Below are positions 12,101 through 25,600 of a stretch of 64,000 nucleotides of DNA, piece after piece. Numbering within the stretch: position 1 is the stretch's first letter; every line of letters begins with the position of its first letter. Position numbers and translations under genes: made by a program. The stretch comes from Dermatophagoides farinae (taxonomy: Eukaryota > Arthropoda > Arachnida > Sarcoptiformes > Pyroglyphidae). Below the pieces are notes generated by a model. That model had not been told where the DNA came from. It was given only the letters and a program-made list of their open reading frames with translations, and did not search any database. The stretch is taken from assembly GCF_024713945.1 (NCBI RefSeq), contig NC_134685.1, positions 3,343,001 through 3,407,000 of the forward strand. Reading direction: 5' to 3'.

Positions 12101-15100
12101 GTTTTTTTGTTGTTGTTGTTGTTGGGGAGAGATGTTTCTGGTCCACATTCGTGATTATACATCCATAATCATTTGTTTTCATTCATTTTTCTTGATTTAT
12201 TTCTATTTACAAAAAAAAATCAGTGGCTTTCAAGTGTATAAGATTAGATAAATAAATTGTAAATTGTAAACTGTAAATAAATAAATGATGATAAATGTAA
12301 CCACTTCCCAATGGATTATAATGAGATTATCATCATCATTTTTTTTCAAAAAAAAAAATCATGATATCATCATTTATTTATGTCCATCAAGTAACATGCA
12401 CTTGTTGCATAGACTCTTGTTTCATTCATTTAAATGTAATGTAAGTGAAAGTACCTGTTGGTGTGCGTGGATAATAAGACTATGAGGTATGAAGGATTAC
12501 TTATCAACACCATCACCATTTGATGCTGTAATAGAAAATTTTTTTTTTTTCATTGTGGGTTTTGTTGAAAAAAAAATTCATATAATTAATCATCATCATT
12601 TGATGATGAATATGAATTTTATCTCTGTTTTTTTTTGTTTTTGTTTATCCGTCGGTTGTTGTTGATTGATTATAATGAACATAATGTGATGATAATGTTT
12701 TGTTATTGTTGTTGATTTTTTTTTTTTTTTTTTGATTGGATTTTCGTATCTTTGATTATCTATTTTCTAGTGTAGTTTTGTTTGTATGTGGGCATGTCTG
12801 TTCAAGATTCATTCATTTTAGTCAAGTTTTTTTTGTTGTTGTTGATAATTCGATTAGTTTGTTGTTTTTCAAATAGAATTATCTTGTTATTTATTAATAG
12901 GAGATGAAATCGTTTAAAGATTTCAACAAGTGTCCAATGAAAAAGAATGAAGACGAAAAATTCCCAACATTTGAACATTTTCTTCTTTAAAGATCTTTTT
13001 AACAAACAAAACCTGTCATCGTCATCAACAAAGATGACATAACTGGGAAATAATTGAAATTACAGAAATAAACGCAAATAAACTTCAAGTCAACAACCAC
13101 AACAATGATGATGATGATGATGATAATGGAGTGAATGGTCTCATTGAGCATAATGGACATTTTGAACGAAACAGAAAAAAAATGTAAAACAAAAAGAACA
13201 ACAACAAAAAAGAACGTGTGAAAATTAAAATGTAAAAATTATTATTATAATAATGATAATGTGAATTTTGTTTTTCTCCCTCTCAAAACATATTTTTCGC
13301 ATCGTTTGAATTGGAAAAAAAGATTCTCTTTTTAAAACATCCATACACACACACACAATGTCGATACAATGATACCAAATCTTAAACATTTAAACATTAA
13401 TTATACTAATCATCATCATCGTCATTATTGTTTTGTTCAAAGAAAATGATGATTGAGAATTTTTTTTTTCATTTACAATGTTTGTGTAAGTGTGTGTGTG
13501 TGTGAAATCAGATATATTGAATATATGACTATTTTTATCATTTTGTTTTTGACATGATAAATGCCATTGACGAAACACATGTAAATTTTTGCCAACTGTT
13601 TCTGAAATACACACACACGCAGAGAGAATGAGCATAATTTGTTTTTCATAATTTTGTTTTGCCTCTCCCGCAAAACAAAACAAAATTGAAATTTTTTTTC
13701 CAATATTTCAATTTGGTGTGTTCAACAACAACAACAACCTTTGTTAATGTGATGTTGCTGATTGATCAATATTCTTTGTCTTTTTTTTTCTCGAGAAGAT
13801 TTTTTTTCACATCATCATTATCGTAATAATCGTAATCTAAATTATTTTAATAATCTGTATCTGTGTGTGTGTGTGTTGACCTGCTTGATTGTTTCATCCA
13901 TTTATCCTGTCTATTCATTCATCTTAAATGATAAAAGATAATGATCTGGTCTGTGGTTTTTTTTGTGTGTTTATGAAAATTTTCATTTTTTTTCTCTATA
14001 GAGATAAGCCAATTGCTAAATTGGTGAAAATTTTTTTGAAAAAAATTTTCATTTTTTTTCTGAAACAAAAATTTAACAATCTAGCGAAATGATTGAAAAA
14101 AAAATCTAATCAATTCATCGAAAATCTATTGACAAGATATTTTTATAGAAAAATTTTCTCCATATTCATTTACATATATGCTGCACATTCACAATGGTTG
14201 ATGATGATGATGATTATTATTGATGATGGTGATGATTATGGCCAATGTTTTGATTTTGATCCAATGTTTTTTCTGTGTTTGTGTGTGTGTGTGTGTGTGT
14301 AGGAGTAATGAGACAATAGACTTGTTATTTTCGCCTTCCTTTTTTTTCGATGTTTTCCAGAAGATGTGTTGATATCTAAACAACGATGGTGATCATCTTT
14401 TTTTTTGAATAAATAACTAGACTTGACCATATAACATTATCACCATGTTTGAATTCAATCTTCTCTATTTTTTCGTCTTTTTTTTGCAAATGAGAGATAG
14501 ATGAATGCACACACACACTCTCCTTTTTTTTCATTTCTATTAATGTCCAATTTCCAAAACTGTTTCTCTCTCTCTTTTTTTCTGTTGGCCATATTTACGG
14601 CCGATGCTTTTTTTGTGATTCTTGTTTTTTTGTTTTGTTTTTATTTTTGTTGTTTGGACAATGATGGTGGTGGTTTCCATTACATCTTCTTGGCATTTTT
14701 TCTGCTGAGAAAACTGTGTTTATGTCCATTTTTGTGGTGTCGTTTTTTTCATTTCATTTCATTCATTCATTCATTCACAGAACAAAAGATAAACTTGATC
14801 ATTGTTTATGTATGTCTGAGTGTTTATTTGTCACTTAAATAGGATGATGATGACGATTGTGAATGAATCTAAAGACATATAATAACCTTTTTATTTATTT
14901 CCCTTCACCATCATCATCGTCATCATCACTTGACAAATCTAATGTTTTCTCGGGTTTTTGTTGTTGTTTAATTTATCATCATGATGAGTATATTTAGCGA
15001 TGTTTTTTTTTGTTGAATGATACTGTTGTTTGACAAGTGTGTCATTTTTTTTATCTTCGTTTTGTTCGTCATTCATTCATTCATTCAATTTTAATGAAGA

Positions 15101-18100
15101 CGATAACAACGGTGTTGTGATTGTCATCATTGATCGAATTGTTTCACATCTCTGTTTTTTCAGTTTGTTCAAAAAAAAAAAATTTTTCATCATCATTATT
15201 GTGTGATGAAATTGATTCTGATCGATCCATAGCCTCATCGCCATCATGATGATGATGATTTTTGACCCAACTTTTTTTCCAATCAATAACAATTGTTTGG
15301 AATGTTTTTTCATCTCTATTATCAACAAAAAAAAAAGGAAAATGACCATTGACCTGAGATTTACTTTTTTTTCTACTTCTTTGTGTCTGATGATGACCTG
15401 GTCATCATATATAACAATGTCTATGTGTGTGTTTGTTTGTGTCTGGAACAAAATTATCATTCATTCGCATTCATTTTATTACATCGAATCTAATCTATGT
15501 GACAAATAACTATGAAAAAGAAAGAGCAACAAAAACTTTTCAACAAATTTGTAATTTAAAATTTTTCCAAAAATAAAAACTTATCAATTTGTAACAAATA
15601 ATCAATTGGTTCAATGATTTGTCGTCTTGTTTTTTGTTTTGTTTTGGTGATCTATCTACGATCGAAAAAAATCGAACCACCGCCATTCACCGATTGATTC
15701 CGTGAACAACAATGAAAATAACCGAAAATAGAGATAGACTGCTGCTGCTGCTGCTGCTGTTTTTTTCGTTCACACAACTGAAATTCAATTTTTTTCAATC
15801 AAATCAATCAATTTTTCGATCAATTTAATTTGATTGATCAATTTATTCGGCTAGTGTTTTTCTCATTCTTCTTCATCTTCATCATCTTGACAACATATCA
15901 CCTTTGCACCTTTTATTATCGATCAATCTTTTCTTTTGTAATCATCTTCGATCGATTGATTGATTTGAAATTTATTTTTGTATTGTGTTCGCTATTAATT
16001 TTTCCAGAGAAAACCGCCTGTTGATTATCGATCGATGATGATGGCCATAAAGTTATCATTATCATTATTTTATTGTTGATCCAAATTGTTTATTGAATAA
16101 TAATAGCACCACTACCAAAGAGAGAGAAAGAGAGGGAGAGGAAAGGGTAGTTTTTGATAAAACCATCGCCATCATAATCTCTCTTTCATCTTGGGTTTTT
16201 TAGTATGTGCGCGATGTATCTCATTTTGTCTTTCTGACCTCTACGTGTGTGTCTCCTTTGTGAATTTGATTTTTTTCTCTTTTAATGTTTGGATTTTTTT
16301 TTCGCTGACTTTGAATGAATGAACGAACAAAAAAAAATAAAATGAATCATTAATGGAATTGCATACTGTACACTGTATATGTGTGTGTGTGTTTCGCAGT
16401 ATCAACAAGTATCAACATCATTGTGACTGACTTGATTTTGACTGAAATGACAATCACAGCAAGCAAAAAGCAAAACGAGACAAACAATCATCATCATCGT
16501 CATTTTTTTTGATCATGATCAATCGTTTGTCATCGAATTCAGTTTTTTCTTTTCTTTTCATTGTTATTGGTTGCAAAAACCTTAAGAGGATTTTCGATTT
16601 TTTTTTCTGTTGATTTGATCAATTATATATCCTGTTGATTCAATTCTGTGACATTTTATACATCTTGACATTTCAACTTTTTTTTTGTTCATGACCTTTA
16701 ATAATAACAATCAGTCATGGTTATTAAAATGAGCAAATTATTGACCTCTGGTCATTCGAATTCTAATTCAAATACGAATAATAAACGACCGGTACCAAAA
16801 CCACCGCCACCACCGCCATCACAAAGACAGCAATCAACTACCACCACGGCAACCACTCAGATTAAAACAAAATCTGCTGCACCATTGCCACCAATATTAA
16901 TGCCTTGTCCCCCTGCCCCACCACCACCTCCTCCACCACCACCACCACCGTCATCATTATTGCCGCCACCGATACCATCTTCATATTCATCGACGTCGAC
17001 AACACAAGAATCAAATCACAATCAAAGATCTATAGCAACTGGTTCATCAACCGATTCTTCCACGCAAAATAATAACCAATCTTGTTGCTGTAATTCATCA
17101 TCATCATCTTCATCGGAATCGACAACAACAACAACTGCTACATCTTGTCATCAACAATGTTGTTGTAATGCCGATATGAAATTGAATAATTCTTCATCTA
17201 CAACTGAAGTTAATGAAGATAAATCATCATCATCAAAAATGAATAATCGAAAAAATAATGAATCGAAACCGTCAAAACAACAACAATCGCCAATGATTAG
17301 AAAATTTGTACCAAATCGACCATCACCACCCACACAACTACCACCATTGCATTCATCAAGTGCACAATATCCAAATCGAAGACAATCAACATCACTATTT
17401 TCAAATCCATTTCCGGCACCACCACCACCTTTTGTATTTCCATTTGATGGTCCTAATAGCAGTTGTGGTGGTGGTAGGAATAAGAAAAAATTTTATCGAA
17501 ATTCTGACACAAAATCAACAACAATATTCATATCGTTTTATCGTTATGTGAAAAAACTTTTCAGAATATTTACATTATGCCGTAGTCGTCGTAGCCGGCG
17601 ACCACCACGACATATTACAAAATTGAAACGTTCAAAAAAACATTATCCACCACCACCTCCGCCTATAAAATTACCGCCATCATCGTCACCACACCCAAAC
17701 ACATTCTATCACACTACATCAGCATATTATCCGAAATCACAAATTTTCCTTGCAAATAATCTTTTATGGTCATCGGTTAATAATAATTATTATCCACCTC
17801 ATCATAGACGTCATTATTATTATCAGCAACAAAATTCACGTCGACAACAACAACAACAACAAAGATTATCAAAACATCGAAGATTGGAAAGATTTTTTGA
17901 ACAACATCGGACAATTATGATGACTTTGGCTCGTCGTAAATTTGGTGTATCGAAAATGTTTGCTGAACAAAAACAACAGCAACAGCAGCAACAAGAACAA
18001 CGTAAACGATTATCATCAATACCATCGAATCATAATAATGGGAATGGGAATGGCGATCAAAATCATCAACAAGCACAACAACAAGCAGCAGCAGCATCAT

Positions 18101-19577
18101 CATCATCATCATGGATATTAAAACCAAGATATCGGATATTGAATAATCTATATAGAACTATGATTCGTAATGGAAACATTCATTCGGATCCATTTTCCAT
18201 GATGATGATGGATCGTGATAATCGTATGAATGGTTATCGTTATACAATGATACGATCATCGATATCGCCATCTATGGATGGCAATTTGAATCATAGGAAT
18301 CATAAAAATATCCAACAACGATGTTGTTCATGGTTTAGTTGTTGTGGTGGTAATGAAAATATCGATGAACAACAACAGCCATTTATCAATGATGATGATG
18401 ATGATTCTAGTCCAAATCGAAATAAACAACAAAATCATAATCATCGTCGTAGTCGTGGTAATGGTCGTCGTAGTGATCGGCGTTTTGTTTATTCAAATCA
18501 TCAGCCTTCAATGATGATGGAATATGGTGCGAAAAAATCATCTGATTGTATTGATTGTTTAATTTCTGGTCTGATGCCTAATTGTAGCCGATTATGTACA
18601 AGACAATCACGATCAAAATCTAATGATAATAACGACGATGAATATGATAATGGTGATGATGAACATGATCAGATGGATGATAGTGAAGTATTGATCAAAC
18701 AAAAAATAGTCAACAACAACAATGAACGAAGACGACGACGTCAACACCGATCATCATCATCGATGATAATCAATGATAATGCTGATGATGATGTGATTGA
18801 TTGTTGTTGTTGCTGTTGTTGTGATGGTGAAAAAAATGTTGGACAAATTAAACAACAAAAAATATCGTGATCATCATCTAAAAAAACAACGACGTGAACA
18901 TAATAAAATGATGATGGAATGTAAATGTTTGGAACATCATCATCATCAGCCATTGATATCTACATGTCGTGAATGTTGTGGTGGTATTCAGTCATGTTGT
19001 ATACAGGAACCACCACTGCCATCACAATGTTGTACAGCTACTACTTATTGTTGTAATGATTTAAATTGTTCAACAATCAACAACAATGGTGGTGGTTTTG
19101 TTTCCGGTTGTGATCAACAACAACAACAATTATTTAGAAATAAAAAGAATCGAACACAGCCAGTAGTACCACAACCACAACCACAATCATCATCAACAAA
19201 TATTGGAAATGTTATCGATGAAAATATCTCGAAAATTTGTCATCGTATGGCCGATAACAATAATAGACAACGACAAAAATCACCATCTTGTTTACAATTT
19301 AAATCCAATAATAACAATGATAATCGATCAAATATTAGTCATTGTAATCGAATGCCAAAACAATTGTCAAACAAATTATCGAACCATGATCAATGTTTTT
19401 GTCCTAAATGTGCACGAAAAAATAATCTAATTGTTGCTATTCTTTGAAAACAAAACAAAAAATGTGTAATGTGAAAATGATTAAATTTTGAATTTGAAAA
19501 TCATCATCTTTTTATCGATAGATGGAGCCACCACCACTGTTTTTTTTTGGCCTGTTGAATGCCTTTATTTTTTCTTT

Positions 19578-19608
<31 letters not shown>

Positions 19609-22600
19609 GATTGACAAATTGTCAATCCATTGATTTTTTATTTCAAGAGTATCCCTACAATTTCGACTAAATTATATGGATAATTTATTTTTTTCCCTCA
19701 AATGTTCCGAATGTGTGTGTGTGTGTGTGTGTGATAGATGATGGTTGATAATGGCTTTGCAATTTTATTTTTGATGTTCGTATATGTGCAATAAACCTGT
19801 TATTCTTTCTACACATAGCTTTTTTTCGATAATCGAATCATAATAATTTTCCTCATGGAAAAAATAGACTTTTGTTGCCGGACATTATAATGAATGTAAT
19901 AGAAATGATTTAATTTTTCTGGTTTTCATTTAACCGGTCAACCGGTGGATCAGCGAAAAATTCTTTTTTCCTTGTCATGTAATCAAAACAGCGAGCAAAG
20001 CAAACACAAGACAGTCTGATTTGATGAATGATGATGGATGAATGAATGATACTACCTATTGAATGAAATAAAGCCGAAATGAAATAACCAGATCACAGAC
20101 ATGATGGAATCTTAGCTGATGATGATGATGATGATTATGTAATTGCTTGTTGAACAAAAGGTCACGGTCACGATATTGGAAACTATAAAGGGCAATGATT
20201 ATGACTATGATGATAATGATACTGTTTGATGTTGTTTCCGTTTCCTTTCATTTCGGTTTGTTTTTTTTTCATTTTGCTTGTTCAATTTGTTTTTCATTCT
20301 CATTATCATTATTTTTACATTAACAGATCGTGACAAATGTAATGTGTGTGTGTGTGTGTGTGTGTATGTGTGCAGTTTGTTTGTTTGTTTGTTGTTTTTT
20401 CTTCCTACTTTATTTCATTCAATCGATCCATCCATATGGTCAAGCCAATTCAAACAAACAAACAATGTCGATAAAATGTTTGACAAAATGTGTGTGTGTG
20501 TGTGTGTGACATTGATATCGATTATTACGATAATTATGATGCCGACGACGACAATTGATCATTCAATCAAAAAAAAAAAAAAAAAAAAATAAATTCACCA
20601 AAGAAAAACAATTTGGCCTACAACAACAGGTGGTTGTTTGTGTTTCTTTTTGTATTCATTTGAATAACACACACACACACACACACTATGCATGACAAAT
20701 TTTCCTTTTTTCTTTTTTGTTTATAGCAATTCTTGAATAAATTTATTTTTTTTTCACTTTTTTTTCTTTTGAATTTTCTCATTGAAATTGTGAATTGAAA
20801 CACAGACACGCACACGATGAAACAACGCCCATTTTAACCCTTTGAAAGAGAAAGAAAAGAAAACACCTACACAATTATTCATTATTTGAATCCGTAAACT
20901 TTTTTTTCTGTTTGTTTGAAAATCACAATACATCTATCTCATCATTTTATAGATAGATACCTATTATTATTATTATGACGGGAAAAAATGAGATAGAGAA
21001 GTGATGTGGCTGAATCACAATGATGATGATGATGATGATGATCTCAAAACATTCCATTCTCAAAAAAGTAGATGAATGTGTGTGTGTGTGTAGCCAATAA
21101 TGTTAGAATGAGGCCTAAAATGAGCCTTTCATTTTATTTTTCTTCTTTCTTCCCCCCGTTCTGTTCATCATGATTGAGTAAAAAAATCAATCTTGTTTCT
21201 GTATTCGTTCGTTCGGTCGATTGGTCGAATCATTTCCAGTTTTCAGCATTCGTCTCTTGTTTCGTTTCGTTCATCGTTATTATTATCTTGTTGAACTGTC
21301 CGTTATACGATGTTGTGGATGTCATGTCTATTTTGTTGCTTTTGTTGTTGTTATATGATTTTTGGCGCCTATCAAAAAAAAACCATCAACTAACTATGAT
21401 CACGGATTCCAAAATCAAAATAGTTGTAGTGGCGGCATCGGCGGCCAATCATTCCTATTGTATTTGCCTGTCTGTGTGTGTGTTCATGATTCAATGCATG
21501 GAGAATAAACATCTCTTTTTCTCACTTTTTTTTCTCAACCATTGGATGATTGTTGTTGTTCTCTTTTAATATGATGTAATGTAGGAGTTGATAATGTTGA
21601 TGTTCATTTCTGTCCATTCAGTTCTGTTGTGTGTTTCAGGCCTGATGTTTTTTGTTGATCGAATTGTGTTTATTCTATTTCAATATAGTGGAGATATAGA
21701 GTTTTGGTGTTGGCCATCTTCACATTTTTCTATCCATCCTACTGTCTTGGATCGTGTTTGGTGTGTGAATACATAATTGCTTGCTGTTGTTTCTGTTGAC
21801 AAAAGTTTTCCGATTTGTTTGTTTTTTTATCTTACTGGGACAAAATGGTCTATCTAACGGCACGTTCAACATCGAATCTGACGCCATCTTCATCATCGAC
21901 ATTTTTGAATAACAATGGTACATTACCATCAAAAGTATATCCAAATGAACGTTTTCGTAAAATACAACGACAACGTTGTTTACATCAATCACAATGGTCA
22001 TTAGCAGATTATGAACATCAACAAAATGGTGATAATTATCATGATGATTATGATAATCCATCATCAATAAATCATGATGATCATCATGATGACGTTAATG
22101 TTGATGATCCAAATGGATCAATCAACAATGAACGTGAACATTCATTGTTATTATTGACACCATATTCAAAATCTTGTTATCTAATGGCACAACAACAACA
22201 TTATCGTCTACGACAACAACAACAAATGATGATGATGATGGCAGCTGCAGCAGCGGCTGCTACTACCACTACTACTACAAGTACTACAAAACAACAGAAT
22301 TTATCAACAAATTCTTCCAATACAATTATTCGATCAACATTATCGAAAAATCATCGAAAACAAACTTCACCATCATCAATGAATCATAAATCGAAATCAA
22401 TGTTGAATTTACGATCATCGTCATCCATGAAACAGCAACAGCAGCATTTGAAACAATCTTCAAAAAATTTAAATAATTCGATTCGAAATTTGACATTATC
22501 ATCATCATCATGTTCATCATCGACATCTACAACATCAGGTTCATTGATTGAAGAAACAAATCATCAAAAAGATAATATCGTTGATGTTGATGATGATGAT

Positions 22601-25600
22601 AATCATCAGCATGAACCTATAACACCGAAACATTCATTATCATCATCATTATTATTGATCAACAACAACCAAAATCATCATCAGCCAAATATTCATCGAT
22701 CAATGCAACAGATACAATGGGTTAGCTGAGCTTGAATTTTTTTTTCACTTTACATTTGGATTTATATTCTCATTACATTCATATCGATAGATATTCCATT
22801 GACTTGCTTTGATGAACTTTGTGTGTGGCTGAATTTTTTTTCGAACTGGTTTTTTTCCGTTTTTTTTCTTGATGATTTCACGATGATGATGATGATGATA
22901 TTGGGTTATATCCATCAGCAGCAATGATAATGATCATAGTCATTATCATTGTTGTCGGACACAAAACAAGGTGATTATACATAAATACACCGAAAAAATG
23001 ATCGGGTATTCGATGTCTGTGTGTGTGTGTTTTTTTTCTGGGTTTTTTTTTACAATATTCAATCAATTTTTGTTCACTTGAACAAAAAAAAAGTATCATC
23101 TTCATTCCAGTCGATGTTTGTCAATCTTGGTTTTTCACATTTTTTCATCTTGTCGATGTTGATGTTGATGTCGATGGTGATGATGATGATGATGACAATG
23201 ATTGTAAGAAAAAAAAATTTTCGGATTTTTCTCTTTAATAATGTCTATTGCCCTATGGCTCTGTGTGAAAAAAACCCTAATAACTTGTTGAACAAAATGA
23301 TTGATAATTACCAATTTTGGTCCATTATTAATTATGTTTTTTTTTGGACAAGCTTGAAGTCTTCCTTGTTGTTTCCCTAATTTTTAATGTTTAATTTGTG
23401 TATATGTTTCAGGAAGCGATGTAAAAGAAACAATGAAAAAACACAAAAAACAAGATTTACTTTTGCAGAAAAAAAATTTATCCAAATTTTCCATCCGATC
23501 ATCAACCGATTAATCGTCTGTCGCGTTTATATAATAAATTTGAATAACTCTTTTTTTTCATTGATTGGATTAGATTTCTTGTGCAGAAAAGAAAAGAAAT
23601 TGAAATTGAAAACTTTTGCTCGAACACATACACACACACACATAATCATAATCGATGATTGATATAGGCGTGGCATTGATTTATTTTATTCATTCTTTTT
23701 TTTTTTTTGGTTTGGTTTCGAAAACAAAAAATCAGGAAAGAAAATCATAAATAATAGTCAGTTTAGTGTGTGGCTGCATATATGATAATCGGGTTTTACA
23801 TTTCTTTTCACTTTACTTTGTTGTTCTGCTTATTGAATTAATAATTAATTTTCATTTTTTTCTGTTTTTTTTTCTGTTCCAGGCCATCAAACCAATGGCC
23901 AACTTTGTTTTTCATTTGAAGGATGTTTATTAGTGGTGGTGATTGGTGGCAAGTGAAAAAAAAGTTGGTCATTCATTCATTCATTCGCTACTCTTCATCA
24001 TAGACAAATCGATCGATCAACCGATCGAACTGAATGAATGAATGAATGTATGACCGATTTGTGTTTTGAAAAAAAAAGTTTGTTGGCACAAACTCTTAAT
24101 ACGATGATGATGATGATGATGAGTACATGATGTTGTCGGTCAGTCAGTCAGCCAGTCGATTGGTTATTATTTTAGTAGAAATTGGTAATGGTGGTGCTGA
24201 TGGCCAGTGATGGTGAATCTTTGAGATCTAATTTTAGATTTCCGTCCATTGTGTATGTTTGTGTGTGTGTGTTATTAGATTCAATCTATAAATGTATTTC
24301 GTATTCATTTTTTTTTCGATAAGAAGATTTTCGTATTTTTTTATCAGCGAAAGAAGATGAAAAAAAAAAATACAAACAAGTGACAAGGATGTCATTTTTT
24401 TTACCCAAATTGTTTCAATTGTATAATTTTATTTGTTTCTTTTTTTTATTTGTTTGATTGAAATGATGATGATGAGATTTGGAAATTGATTGTAACTATG
24501 TTTTTGTATTGTTTTTTTTCTGAATTAAATATACCTGTAATATGATTGCAGTAGTAGTAGTAGTATTGGTAGTTGATTGATCGATCTATTATAATAGATT
24601 ATTGGAATGATTGGATAATTTTTGTTTTTTTCGGGTTCTGGTATATACCAATATTCATTGTTTTTAAAACAAAGAAAAGAAAATTTTCGTATTGTTTTTG
24701 CTGCCCGTCTGTGTGTGTGAATTGAGTTTTTTTTTGTTTGTAATTTAATCCCGGTTAATTAAATTAACAATAGATTACACCTATATTTACGACGTTTTTT
24801 CTTTCTATATCCAATTCTTGTTGTTGTTGTGGTGGTGGTAGTAATCCAGGCCTAACAATAAAACATTAACAGCAACAGGTTGTGCCGTAATACATAATGA
24901 CAAAATTTAAGCAGATCATATTTTTGCTGCCTTTCTGTGTGTTTGAAATATACGTTTTTTGTTGTCTTTCCATTCATTCACACGCACACACACATTAACT
25001 ACGAATGATGATTTATTGTGTGTGCGATAAATTGTCGTCTATGTTCATTGTTTTTATCAAAATTCATTTTTTCATTTGGTAATTAATTAGTGAGTTTGAT
25101 GTGAATTTTTTTCAATTCTTTAAATGTTTTTCAAATGATGGTACGAATTTTTCATCATAAAAATCAACGACAAAATAATAATGGTCGTTTAATAAATATT
25201 AAAAATGGTCAAACGCAACAAAAATGTTTAACATTAAAAATGATCAAACAGGTATGTTGATAGCTGGTCATTCATATTTTTAAAGGTGTGTGTGTGTGTG
25301 TGTATGTGCGTGTGTTTAAATGTTTGATGAAATTGATGACCACCCACACACACACACACATGCCAATAAATGTCCGTTTCTGGAACACAACACACAAAAA
25401 TGTTTTATTTCAACAGCAAAATCATTTAATTACAAGAAAAAACTATCACTGAATTGAAACTGAATGTTTTCTCGTGTTTTGTTTTGTTTGTTTTTTTTGT
25501 GCCAAGTCATTTTCAAACAAAATAAAGAAAAGAAAATCTCTGTGGTCCTTGCAAAAAAAAAAATCAAGCACGTATGTTGTGTGTGTATGTGATTTTTTTT

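Larger units (their letters stand above)
9389..16716. other. Patronin intron 1, proximal part
   Basis: The intron begins with a strong donor, AAAG|GTATGT, directly after the conserved residues of exon 1. The 7.3 kb to the nested frame at 16717 show no credible coding exon. They carry poly-T, TTCA and GAT runs plus several dyads, listed separately (10870-10945, 12573-12620, 14009-14053). First introns of this size often hold enhancers, but nothing in the sequence alone proves that here. Confidence 0.6.
19448..21844. other. Patronin intron 1, between nested frames
   Basis: This stretch is non-coding as far as I can see. It begins with the likely 3' untranslated region of the nested Cys-rich gene, where an AATAAA lies near 19790. 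It then holds a 29-base T run, several (TG)n arrays (19712-19733, 20343-20365) and GAT runs (21021-21042). Short open frames here are repeat artefacts. Confidence 0.55.
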
